This document shows, one piece after another, positions 8,604-16,543 of a DNA stretch of 64,000 nucleotides. The notes beneath the pieces are model-generated. The model made no database searches and was not told the DNA's origin. It saw only the letters and a list, made by a program, of their open reading frames with translations. Numbering within the stretch: the first letter of the stretch is position 1; each line of letters starts with the position of its first letter. Source of the stretch: Chakrabartyella piscis (GTDB lineage: Bacteria > Bacillota > Clostridia > Lachnospirales > Anaerotignaceae); NCBI GenBank assembly GCA_030067835.1, contig CP092441.1:1922001-1986000 (forward strand), in the 5' to 3' direction. Both the position numbers and the translations under genes were made by a program.

Positions 8604-10058
8604 TTAGAATAGATGTGTTACAATTTCTGTAATCACATTTTGTAAACCACTTGGGTAAACGCCCAAACACAAAATACCAAACGCCAATATGACCAATGGT
8701 ACTGTCATATATCTATTTTCTGTATAAACTTCTGGTTCCACTTCCATTTCTTCTTTTTGTGGGAAGAATCCATGTACCACAATGGAAAGCAAATATCCAG
8801 CTGTTAAAAACGCACTGACCATCAAAATAATCACACCTACAAATCCAATGGTTTCAGATAAACCACCTTGTGCCAAAAACCATTTGCTGACAAAACCAGC
8901 AGTTGGTGGTATCCCCACCAAAGAAAGTGCTCCAATGGTGAAACAACCCATTACAATTGGCATTTGTTTCCCAATTCCAGATAGTCTGGAAACCAATGTT
9001 TCGCCTGTTTCGGAAATGATGGCACCTGCACTAAGGAACAAGAGATTTTTTGCCAATGCATGGAACACCACTTGCAACAAAGCACCCATCAAACCTATGG
9101 GTGATAGCAATAAAATCCCAAATAGCACATAGGAAACTTGACTGACTGTGGAATATGCCAGTCTTTTCTTCAAAATACGTTCTTTATAGGCAAGCATAGA
9201 ACCCATAAATACAGTAATCAAAATCAAAATGAGAAGTGTTTTCTGTACCCAAGTACCACCAATGAAATCTGCTCCAAATAAGAAGAAAATCACACGCAAA
9301 ATACAAAATACACCTGCTTTTGTGATGATACCAGACAAAACTGCTGATGCTGGTGTTGGTGCCACTGGATGTGCTGTTGGCAACCATGCATGCAAAGGAA
9401 ACATCCCCGCTTTACAAGCAAATCCCAAAATCATAAGAAATGCCACCACCAAAAGCAAAGATTCATTGCCAGCTACAAGAAGTGTATTGAGTGAGCCACC
9501 TGCCACAAAATCTGTTGTGGTGCAATAAATATGCAAGAAGAAAAAGCCCAATAGTCCTAAACCTGCACCAAAAATGGAATAGCCTAGGTATTTCAAACCT
9601 GCACGCACTGCTTGTTTTTCTCTGGTATGAATGACCAAAGGAACTGTCAACAGTGTCATGTATTCATAAGATAGATAGAGTGTCATCATATTTTTTGCAA
9701 AACACAGGCTCATCAAAGCACCCAATGCCAATAAATAAAAGAAGAAAAACTGTCTTGGTCTTTCTTCATGTTTCATATAGGCAATGGCATAGATGCTGAC
9801 CAACATCCAAATCACAGCAAATAGACATGCAAATAAATGACCCAAGCCATCTATTTTATAGGCAATGTACACCCCTTCTGCCAAACGCCAAAGTGTAGTT
9901 GTTGCATCTTCGTATAGATATAATCCAAATACCAAAATGGCTTCAATGACCAAAGTTGCAACCACCCATATATTTTGTTCTTTCTCCTTTGGTACCAATA
10001 AAAGCAACCCCGCCATAAGCATAGGAAAGAAAACTGGAACCAACAATATGTAATTCAC
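8604..10058 (-). CDS. Antiporter subunit of NuoM/NuoN/MrpD type (second copy)
   Basis: About 484 residues. Same fold as its neighbours, with GFACKAGMFPLHAWLPTAHPVAPTPASAVLSG and VVFHALAKNLLFLSAGA. I place the start at the GTG at 10058 (VNYILLVPVFFPML) because GGGGGA lies seven bases upstream. The longer frame to 10106 would overlap the previous gene and add a non-hydrophobic leader rich in charged and cysteine residues. With that start it overlaps nothing and follows the previous stop by 16 bases. Confidence 0.86.
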   Translation of the reverse strand: MNYILLVPVFFPMLMAGLLLLVPKEKEQNIWVVATLVIEAILVFGLYLYEDATTTLWRLAEGVYIAYKIDGLGHLFACLFAVIWMLVSIYAIAYMKHEERPRQFFFFYLLALGALMSLCFAKNMMTLYLSYEYMTLLTVPLVIHTREKQAVRAGLKYLGYSIFGAGLGLLGFFFLHIYCTTTDFVAGGSLNTLLVAGNESLLLVVAFLMILGFACKAGMFPLHAWLPTAHPVAPTPASAVLSGIITKAGVFCILRVIFFLFGADFIGGTWVQKTLLILILITVFMGSMLAYKERILKKRLAYSTVSQVSYVLFGILLLSPIGLMGALLQVVFHALAKNLLFLSAGAIISETGETLVSRLSGIGKQMPIVMGCFTIGALSLVGIPPTAGFVSKWFLAQGGLSETIGFVGVIILMVSAFLTAGYLLSIVVHGFFPQKEEMEVEPEVYTENRYMTVPLVILAFGILCLGVYPSGLQNVITEIVTHLF

Positions 10059-10074
10059 AAAACATCCCCCTATC

Positions 10075-11580
10075 TTATTTCTGCAATAGTTGCAATCCAA
10101 CTTCAATCAATTCAATGACTGGTTGATACCAAACCCCTAGTCCAACGTTGATACAAAGCAACAACACAATGGATGTGATGAACCAAGGTGAAATATTGGC
10201 TCTTTTTGCTTCTTGCATTCCTTTTTTTGTAGTCCAGATTGCCATAACCGATGGTAAGAAATACAAAGCATTCAAAATCATACTGATCCCCAATACCAAT
10301 AGGGATGCTGCCATCTTTCCTTCTGAGAAAATAGATGCTGTTGCAAAATAGAGTTTGGAAATAAACCCCGCCAAAAGAGGTATCCCAATCATAGACATTG
10401 CACCTATGGTATAGCCAATGCCTGCAACTGGATTTTTATATGCAATACCACGCATTTGATCCATATCATCTATATTGCCACATTGTTTGACAAAGCTACC
10501 AGCACATAAAAACAACATAGATTTGGTGAACCCATGAGCAATCATATGGAAACAAGCCGCTGTTAGACCAATTTCTGTACCCAAACCAACACCCATGTAG
10601 ATATAGCCAATTTGTGCCACTGAAGAATATGCAAGAATTTTCTTCATTTTTCTTTGACGCATTGCAGACAATGAACCAAAAACCATGCCCAAAACACCAA
10701 AAACAAACAAAATGTCTATGATACCCAATTCATGCATAAATTCTACAGAAAAAACAGAATACATCAATTTGATTGCAAAAATCACATAGCCTTTGACTAC
10801 AAATCCTGATAAAATTGCACTGGAAGCTGGTATTGCAATGGGATGTGCCACTGGCAACCATGTATGGAATGGGAATAGACCGCTTTTGATTGCCAATGCA
10901 ATGAACAAAAATGCAGTTGCAATCAACAATGCAAAGTGATATTGACCTGATGCTGCCAGTACTGTTACTGCTTCACCAATTTGTGGCAACAACAAATGCC
11001 CTGTGATGCTATACAAAATGCTGACACCAAACAAAAACAAACCAGAACCCAATAACCCCATAATGAGATAATGGGTTGCACCAACCATTGCAGTTGCAGT
11101 ACCCTTTGCCAAAACCAAAGCACAAGCTGCCAAGGTGTTGATTTCAATGAACACATATGCTGTGAAAATGTCATTGGTATAAATCAAAGCAAGCATTGCA
11201 CCCATAGCTGCATCCAACATAATGTAGTACAAATATTGCTTTTCTTGTAAAACGTCTTTTTCTATAAATACCCAACCACCCATAACCGATAGCAACATAA
11301 CTGTACCAAAGACCAGTGCCATCAATGCTTCTAGTGGTCCTGCTGTAAGTTCATTGCCCCAAGGTGCTGGATAATGTCCCATGGTAAAGGTAAAGGTTTC
11401 TGGTGCCACTGCCATATGATATGTCAAAATTGCAGACAAAATCACCACAATGCACATCATGGTCATATGAATGCGTTTTGCCATTTTTGCAGTACGAAAC
11501 ATTGCTGTTAACAAAATTGCAAACATAGCAATGAAAATACTAAAGAAAGGAAGATTGTGTATCCAATTGATATGTTCCAT
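10075..11580 (-). CDS. Antiporter subunit of NuoM/NuoN/MrpD type (first copy)
   Basis: 501 residues, polytopic. Core motif ALAIKSGLFPFHTWLPVAHPIAIPASSAILSG and HMIAHGFTKSMLFLCAG identify the Proton_antipo_M family. Its ATG overlaps the stop of the upstream NuoK/MrpC-like gene by one base (TGATG), the normal MrpC-MrpD arrangement, so this copy is the best counterpart of MrpD. Confidence 0.88.
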   Translation of the reverse strand: MEHINWIHNLPFFSIFIAMFAILLTAMFRTAKMAKRIHMTMMCIVVILSAILTYHMAVAPETFTFTMGHYPAPWGNELTAGPLEALMALVFGTVMLLSVMGGWVFIEKDVLQEKQYLYYIMLDAAMGAMLALIYTNDIFTAYVFIEINTLAACALVLAKGTATAMVGATHYLIMGLLGSGLFLFGVSILYSITGHLLLPQIGEAVTVLAASGQYHFALLIATAFLFIALAIKSGLFPFHTWLPVAHPIAIPASSAILSGFVVKGYVIFAIKLMYSVFSVEFMHELGIIDILFVFGVLGMVFGSLSAMRQRKMKKILAYSSVAQIGYIYMGVGLGTEIGLTAACFHMIAHGFTKSMLFLCAGSFVKQCGNIDDMDQMRGIAYKNPVAGIGYTIGAMSMIGIPLLAGFISKLYFATASIFSEGKMAASLLVLGISMILNALYFLPSVMAIWTTKKGMQEAKRANISPWFITSIVLLLCINVGLGVWYQPVIELIEVGLQLLQK

Positions 11581-11951
11581 CAGTGTTCCTCCTCCTTCAT
11601 TTTACGCATAATGACATCCATATTCAAAGAGCCATAATGCTGATACAAACGTTGCACCAAAGCAAGAGAAAAAGCAGTTACACTGACCGCTACTACAATT
11701 CCTGTCAATACAAGACCTGCTGGCACCGGATTCACATAATAAGAAGCATCTGTAATGCCATCTACAATGATGGGTGCAGAGCCTCCAAAGACAAATCCCT
11801 TTGCAGCCAAAAATAAGAATACCGCTGTATCCATAATATTCAACCCTATGAACTTTTTGATGAGATTCTTTTGCAGCAATAGGTTCATAAACCCAATGCC
11901 AAACAAAATCACCGAGGCACTTTCGTAAAAATTGACCCCTAAATTCCCCAT
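11580..11951 (-). CDS. NuoK/MrpC-like antiporter subunit
   Basis: About 123 residues with three transmembrane helices, the NuoK/MrpC pattern (FIGLNIMDTAVFLFL and PVPAGLVLTGIVVAVSVTAFSLALVQRLY). The ATG at 11951 (MGNLGVNFYESA) is preferred over 11972 because GGAG lies seven bases upstream of it. The PxAxLVLTGIVV stretch is characteristic of MrpC. Confidence 0.9.
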   Translation of the reverse strand: MGNLGVNFYESASVILFGIGFMNLLLQKNLIKKFIGLNIMDTAVFLFLAAKGFVFGGSAPIIVDGITDASYYVNPVPAGLVLTGIVVAVSVTAFSLALVQRLYQHYGSLNMDVIMRKMKEEEH

Positions 11952-12005
11952 AGTTACACTCCTATATTCCATTTTGAAATTCTTTATATTCCAACAGTTG
12001 TAGCA

Positions 12006-12908
12006 TCAAATGTCACCTTTGGTATAAAGGGCATAGAATCCATACATGGTACATGCCACCACCAAACCAACGCAAATATTCAGTGGTAAAATCAAGCCTG
12101 CACTCAAAATATTACCTGCAACACCCTTTGGTACTTCCCAACCCACATGATTTGCACCTGTAAAGAAGGAATAGCTTTTGCACACAAAATAAGTCAACAA
12201 ACTGCCGACACTGATGTTTGCAAAACTACGAAATGTGAAAATTTGCTCCATTTTTTCTTTTCCAAAAGCTGTGGCATAGAAAATCATACCACCACCCATA
12301 ATAACACCACCAGCAAAGCCACCACCTGGCGAAATATGCCCATTTATGACAATGTAAATCCCATACAAAAGGATAAATGGTGTCAAATACTTTGCTCCAA
12401 TTTGACGAATGGGTTTCTGCTCAATTGCTTCCATTTCTGCATCTTTTTTACGCACCATTTGTTGTTGTTTGTCATCATTCTTTTTATCTGTTTTCAATAA
12501 GAACAAGACACCCATAACCGACAAAAACAAAACATTGGCTTCTGCAAAGGTATCAAATGCTCGATAGTCTAAAATCATACCCGTCACCAAATTGACAGCA
12601 CCTGTTTCTTCCAAACCTTCTTCCACATAACGTACAGAAACCTCGTTATTGGCTGGATTGTTTACATTTCCATATTGTGGCAAGTCATTGACCACCAACA
12701 ACATAACCCCAATAAATGCCACACAACACATCACGCAAAGTGTATTGTGTAGTTTATGTAAGTCTTTTTCATAGATAAAGTCAATGATACTTCTCCAGTC
12801 CCATTTTTCTCTACGCTTGCGATTTGCAATATACATATCTGCATCAATCATAACTGTGTAGCCATCTACCCAGTCCTTGATTTTCTGTAGCCACATTCTC
12901 CATTCCAT
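12006..12908 (-). CDS. MrpB-like antiporter subunit with fused MbhE-like region
   Basis: 300 residues. The C-terminal half (about 165-300) is a MnhB/MrpB domain: LLYGIYIVINGHISPGGGFAGGVIMGGGMI is diagnostic. The middle (about 60-145) has two hydrophobic segments around ILDYRAFDTFAEANVLFLSVMGVLFLL, the MbhE-type region normally fused to the C-terminus of MrpA. The first 55 residues are hydrophilic and charged and look cytoplasmic. Here the E-like part is joined to MrpB instead of MrpA. It is four bases downstream of the DUF4040 gene. Confidence 0.87.
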   Translation of the reverse strand: MEWRMWLQKIKDWVDGYTVMIDADMYIANRKRREKWDWRSIIDFIYEKDLHKLHNTLCVMCCVAFIGVMLLVVNDLPQYGNVNNPANNEVSVRYVEEGLEETGAVNLVTGMILDYRAFDTFAEANVLFLSVMGVLFLLKTDKKNDDKQQQMVRKKDAEMEAIEQKPIRQIGAKYLTPFILLYGIYIVINGHISPGGGFAGGVIMGGGMIFYATAFGKEKMEQIFTFRSFANISVGSLLTYFVCKSYSFFTGANHVGWEVPKGVAGNILSAGLILPLNICVGLVVACTMYGFYALYTKGDI

Positions 12909-12911
12909 AGC

Positions 12912-13166
12912 TTAACCCTCCTCAGTGCCTTTGATTTGATGTATCTTTTTCAAAGTCAAAAAGAACAAAATACTATCCACACCGACACCAACTGCTGCTT
13001 GGGTAATGGACAAATCTGGTGCTTCCAAAAGCAACCAAATCACCGCCATAATGGAACTATATCCCATAAACACAATAACCGCCATAAACAAGTTTTTTGT
13101 AACGGACACACCAATTGCAGACAATATCAAAAAGACAATCAAAATCACTTGAATGGTTTCTCTCAT
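12912..13166 (-). CDS. MbhD-like (DUF4040) antiporter subunit
   Basis: 84 residues, three hydrophobic segments. The stretch MAVIVFMGYSSIMAVIWLLLEAPDLSITQAAVGVGV is typical of the MbhD/DUF4040 region, which in Mrp systems sits in the MrpA C-terminus and in Mbh/Mbx complexes is a separate protein. Its ATG overlaps the end of the MrpG gene by four bases. Confidence 0.86.
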   Translation of the reverse strand: MRETIQVILIVFLILSAIGVSVTKNLFMAVIVFMGYSSIMAVIWLLLEAPDLSITQAAVGVGVDSILFFLTLKKIHQIKGTEEG

Positions 13167-13468
13167 TTATCTTTCACCCTTTCTTCGTAGGATTCATTGG
13201 TCAGTGTCTCTAATTTTGCTATCATATGGGTTGCAATTGGTGCAGAAATCCAGAAGAATAGCACAATAAAGAATAATTTTAAAATTTGCAAAGCCTCTGT
13301 TTGTAACACGATCAATCCAATTACAATCAAAGCCAACCCTAGGGTATCACCCAAAGCTGCACTATGAATTTTGTTCAAAATATATCGCAAACGAAATACG
13401 CCAAACACCGATATGACAAATACAATAACACCCAAACAAATGAAAATACCTGCTATAATTTCTCTCAT
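13163..13468 (-). CDS. mrpG: MrpG-like antiporter subunit
   Basis: 101 residues with three hydrophobic helices and the MnhG/PhaG signature (FGVFRLRYILNKIHSAALGDTLG, then ITAPIATHMIA-like SAPIATHMIAK). Small obligate subunit of Mrp antiporters. Overlaps mrpF by four bases and the DUF4040 gene by four bases. Confidence 0.9.
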   Translation of the reverse strand: MREIIAGIFICLGVIVFVISVFGVFRLRYILNKIHSAALGDTLGLALIVIGLIVLQTEALQILKLFFIVLFFWISAPIATHMIAKLETLTNESYEERVKDK

Positions 13469-13770
13469 TCAGGCACCTCCTCTTTCATATCTTCAATTTT
13501 TTGATTGCCACCTTTGAAATGCAATGTCACCACATAGCAAATGATGACAACATCCAAAAAGCTGAGCAAAGAAAACACCAGTGCCACATCCACCAAAGAA
13601 AATTCATACAAATACACAGAAAGAATGCAAATCGTTGCAGATGTCATGGTACCAATCATATTGATACACATAATACGATCTGTAAATCGTTTGATTTTGA
13701 TGGCTTTATATAGAATGAGACATAAACAAATGCCCAGTACGATCATACAAATTTCCAAGAGCGTATTCAT
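13465..13770 (-). CDS. mrpF: MrpF-like antiporter subunit
   Basis: 101 residues, three helices. The pattern YKAIKIKRFTDRIMCINMIGTM and DVALVFSLLSFLDVVIICYV matches MrpF/MnhF (conserved DRI and the LSFLD stretch). It follows mrpE by three bases and overlaps mrpG. Confidence 0.9.
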   Translation of the reverse strand: MNTLLEICMIVLGICLCLILYKAIKIKRFTDRIMCINMIGTMTSATICILSVYLYEFSLVDVALVFSLLSFLDVVIICYVVTLHFKGGNQKIEDMKEEVPE

Positions 13771-13773
13771 ATA

Positions 13774-14232
13774 TCAACCCTCCAACTTTCGCAACAAATC
13801 CACAAACACAGACTCCTCTACACCATCAGCAAATGATGGGTCCAAAGCATGTATCAGATATACACCATCTTCCAAATGCACTGTATAGGTTCCTGGTGTC
13901 AAAGTGATGGAATTTGCCAACAAAACCCTAGCTTCTTCTGTTTTGAGATTGGTTTGAAATGTATGTAATGTTGGTTCTATTTCCATTTTCGGTGAAAGTA
14001 TTATTTTTATAACTGCCAAGTTGGATTTGATGATTTCTTTGGTCAGTGTTCCACCATAAAGGAAAAACAAAGGGATTTTTTTCATCCAAGATATTTCTTT
14101 TTTGACGCTATATCCAAGGAATTTGCACATAAACCAATCCAAACCCAAACAAATCAAAACACCCAAGACAATAATTTCCACTGTGATTCTTCCATGTAAA
14201 ATAATCCAAAACAGCAACAATCCTATGTACAT
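13774..14232 (-). CDS. mrpE: MrpE-like antiporter subunit
   Basis: 152 residues and first gene of the operon. Two N-terminal hydrophobic segments, then the soluble MnhE domain with ARVLLANSITLTPGTYTVHLEDGVYLIHALDP, the typical MrpE 'NSITLTPGT' signature. A strong ribosome site (GAGGTGAGGG) precedes the ATG. Upstream is a near-consensus sigma-A promoter. The operon order is E-F-G-D(DUF4040)-B-C-N-N-N-L. Confidence 0.92.
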   Translation of the reverse strand: MYIGLLLFWIILHGRITVEIIVLGVLICLGLDWFMCKFLGYSVKKEISWMKKIPLFFLYGGTLTKEIIKSNLAVIKIILSPKMEIEPTLHTFQTNLKTEEARVLLANSITLTPGTYTVHLEDGVYLIHALDPSFADGVEESVFVDLLRKLEG

Positions 14233-14285
14233 TCCCTCACCTCATTCTATTAAATCTGCAAAATATACCATTTTATGCAATTCTT

Positions 14286-14314
14286 ATTATGATAGGTTTT
14301 ATACAGAATGTCAA
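14286..14314 (-). promoter_or_regulatory. Promoter of the Mrp-like operon
   Basis: Minus strand TTGACA, 17-base spacer, CATAAT (11 of 12 consensus bases), 54 bases upstream of the mrpE start. Confidence 0.8.
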
Positions 14315-14661
14315 GCATCTATTCAAATTGACGCAAAAATACTGGTCTCCTCAATATTTCATAACATTTCATTGTGTTTTTTTATGATGAATCTACTTTT
14401 CATATGGGATTTATTATCCATTTTATGCAAAATTATCATCAATTAACACAAATTCAAATAACACACATAAACCCTATCGGTATTGCCATCCCATGTAAAT
14501 TGGGAGTAAAACACCTATTTTTCATACAAATACTCACTTTTTTTCTCATTATGCAATAGAAATCCATTTCTTTCGTAATTGTGCACAAAAAAATACACTT
14601 GTCCATATCTTGCAAGTATCTGTACTGTTTTACATATGGTTTTTCAAATTCAGACAAATAG
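14315..14661. other. AT-rich intergenic stretch, no gene seen
   Basis: About 350 bases between the Mrp promoter and the permease terminator. Short open frames here have no ribosome site and no recognisable protein character. I see no convincing structured RNA. Confidence 0.6.
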
Positions 14662-14687
14662 AAAAGACCCTGGATTTCTCCAAGGTC
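14662..14687 (-). terminator. Intrinsic terminator of the APC permease gene
   Basis: On the minus strand GACCTTGG pairs with CCAGGGTC across a six-base loop and is followed by TTTTC. It lies 13 bases after the stop codon. Confidence 0.85.
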
Positions 14688-14699
14688 AAGCGTAAAGTT

Positions 14700-16028
14700 T
14701 TATTTCATTTTTTTAGTAGTATAATTGAAGATCGGCAAACCAATCAATGTCAAAATGATACTGCCAATTGCCAATATACGAGTTGTGCTACCAGACATGA
14801 ACAATTGATTGATGACTACATATATGCCACTGACAATTGCAATCATAGGAATGACTGGATAGCAAGGTACTTTATATTTTCTTTCAACATCTGGCATTGT
14901 TTTACGCAAACGCATAACTGCTATAAATGTCAAAGTATAGAAAATCCAACAAGCAAATACTGCCAAGTCTGTCAAGCGATTGAATTGACCACTTGCTGCA
15001 TAAACAGCTGCCAAAGATCCAATTGCAATGATAGAATTGATTGGAGTTGCTGTACCATTGAGTTTTGCCAAAGTTTTGCTAGCAGGCAATGTACCTTCTG
15101 CTGCCAAAGAATATGTTACACGAGAACCAGAAAGAATAAATCCATTTGCTGCACCCAATACAGAAATCATAATACCGATGGAAATGAATTTACCACCCAC
15201 TTCACCAAAAATTGCAATTGCAACTGCAGATGCTGGTGCTGCCATGTTCATCAATTGATCTGCTGGCAAAACCCAAATATATGCCAAGTTGATAACAAAG
15301 TATACTGCCATAATCATGGATACACCACCAACGATGGCAATTGGCAAATCTTTTCCCGGATCTTTCATTTCACCAGCGATTGCACCAACGTTTGTCCAAC
15401 CTTCAAATGCAAACAAAACTGCGATCATCAATTGACCCAAAACAACTGCTGGACTCAAACCTTCTGCTACCATAGGTGTGAAAATAGGATTTGCACCAGA
15501 ACCTTTGATGAAACCAAATACCATCAACAAAATCAAAGGAATCAACTTACAGATTGTGAAGATAATTTGTGCTGCACCACCAACTGCAGAACCCAAACAA
15601 TTGAGAACCATCGCAAAAACAATAGCTGCTACTGCCAAAGGTAACGCCATGCCTTCGCCAACAAACAAAGATGCTTGTTCTGCAAAAATAACTGCCAATG
15701 CTGCAATCATAGCTGGATAGAACAAAACGCTTTGCATCCAACCTGCCAAGAAACCAACTTTTTTACCAAATGCTTCTTCCAAATAGACAACCATACCACC
15801 GGTTTTTGGAATCATGATTGCAACTTCTGCAAATGTCATTGCAGCTGCAATACAAACCAAACCCGTGATCAACCATGCCAACATACCCAAACCAGGTGCA
15901 CCGCCAGTTGCAGTGTAAATTGCTTGTGGTTTGAAGAATACGCCTGAACCAATAACACATCCTACAACAGTTGCCATAGCAGTTGCAAGACCTAAATTCT
16001 TTTTCATTTCTTGATTGTTGTTACTCAT
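14700..16028 (-). CDS. APC-superfamily amino acid permease/exchanger (LAT/SteT-like)
   Basis: 442 residues, about twelve transmembrane helices. The N-terminal ATAMATVVGCVIGSGVFFKP has the GSGVF substrate-binding loop of the amino acid/polyamine/organocation superfamily, and FAFEGWTNVGAIAGEMKDPGKDLP is typical of the LAT branch (SteT serine/threonine exchanger and relatives). The gene is preceded by a tandem glycine riboswitch and a leader terminator. Glycine or a related small amino acid is therefore the likely signal and perhaps the substrate (inference). Monocistronic. Ribosome site AGGAGG. Confidence 0.9.
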   Translation of the reverse strand: MSNNNQEMKKNLGLATAMATVVGCVIGSGVFFKPQAIYTATGGAPGLGMLAWLITGLVCIAAAMTFAEVAIMIPKTGGMVVYLEEAFGKKVGFLAGWMQSVLFYPAMIAALAVIFAEQASLFVGEGMALPLAVAAIVFAMVLNCLGSAVGGAAQIIFTICKLIPLILLMVFGFIKGSGANPIFTPMVAEGLSPAVVLGQLMIAVLFAFEGWTNVGAIAGEMKDPGKDLPIAIVGGVSMIMAVYFVINLAYIWVLPADQLMNMAAPASAVAIAIFGEVGGKFISIGIMISVLGAANGFILSGSRVTYSLAAEGTLPASKTLAKLNGTATPINSIIAIGSLAAVYAASGQFNRLTDLAVFACWIFYTLTFIAVMRLRKTMPDVERKYKVPCYPVIPMIAIVSGIYVVINQLFMSGSTTRILAIGSIILTLIGLPIFNYTTKKMK

Positions 16029-16100
16029 AATAATCCTCCTTTAGTATAATGCCATTTCATGTTGCTCTTTGTTTCTGAATCATTACCAAAAAAATCCAAT

Positions 16101-16134
16101 AAAAAAAGATACACCACCCCGATTGTGCTGTATC
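16101..16134 (-). terminator. Leader terminator of the glycine riboswitch
   Basis: Minus strand GATACAGCAC pairs with GTGGTGTATC around AATCGGG, followed by seven Ts. It begins right after the closing P1 helix of the second aptamer (CAGAGG) and shares one G with it, so aptamer folding and terminator formation are physically linked. This makes it the expression platform. Confidence 0.85.
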
Positions 16135-16298
16135 CTCTGTATATTTGCCTGAAAGCATGACTTCGACGGCGATTCTCTTGAATTCTCTCCAGAGGTTCGT
16201 CAGTATAAGGTATCGGCACCTGAAAGATTCTTCAAAATTCGCTTTTTTGAATTGCTTCTTCGGTTCTTGTTAGACAAGATCTCCCTTACACATCATCC
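16134..16298 (-). ncRNA. Tandem glycine riboswitch (two aptamers)
   Basis: The minus-strand leader shows both glycine aptamers. Aptamer 1 has AGGGAGATC, ACCGAAGAAGCAA and TCTTTCAGGTGCCGATACC. Aptamer 2 has CCTCTGGAGAG, GCCGTCGAAGTCATG and CTTTCAGGCAAA, closed by CAGAGG. These are the conserved purine-rich and CAGG core elements of the class, in the usual order and separated by a short linker. The leader ends in an intrinsic terminator 70 bases before the permease. In the best studied glycine leaders binding turns the gene on. The direction here cannot be decided by eye. Confidence 0.92.
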
Positions 16299-16319
16299 GA
16301 ACTATATTTTGTTAAAATG

Positions 16320-16348
16320 ATTATATCTGATTCGTTATATTTTGTCAA
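16320..16348 (-). promoter_or_regulatory. Consensus sigma-A promoter of the riboswitch-permease transcript
   Basis: Minus strand TTGACA, 17-base spacer, TATAAT: a perfect 12/12 match. It gives a leader of about 285 bases. Such a strong promoter fits control by termination rather than initiation. Confidence 0.92.
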
Positions 16349-16543
16349 CAATTTTTTCTTTAAAATATACAAATATACTACAAATACATTTGTCCATCAG
16401 AAGAACTATATAAAATTTCTTACTAATTATTACATAATTCTTAATTTTCTATACAAATTGCATATTTTTGCCAATTATATGCCTTTGTCATGTATTTCTA
16501 TGTATCACATAGACTAAAGTAATACATAGAAATGGGTGATCGT
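16349..16543. other. AT-rich region upstream of the spoVB-like gene
   Basis: About 195 bases with no gene. I could not identify a clear sigma-A or sporulation-sigma promoter for the downstream gene. Confidence 0.5.

Noticed and set aside
9865..10053. Alternative upstream start at 10106 for the second NuoM/N-like subunit
   Set aside because: The extra residues are charged and cysteine-containing, and the ribosome site (GGGGGA) fits the GTG at 10058.
14454..14657. Open frame of 67 codons on the minus strand
   Set aside because: No ribosome site, overlaps the terminator, poor amino-acid composition, AT-rich spacer.
16025..16219. 64-codon minus-strand frame in the permease leader
   Set aside because: It lies within the glycine riboswitch and terminator; no ribosome site.
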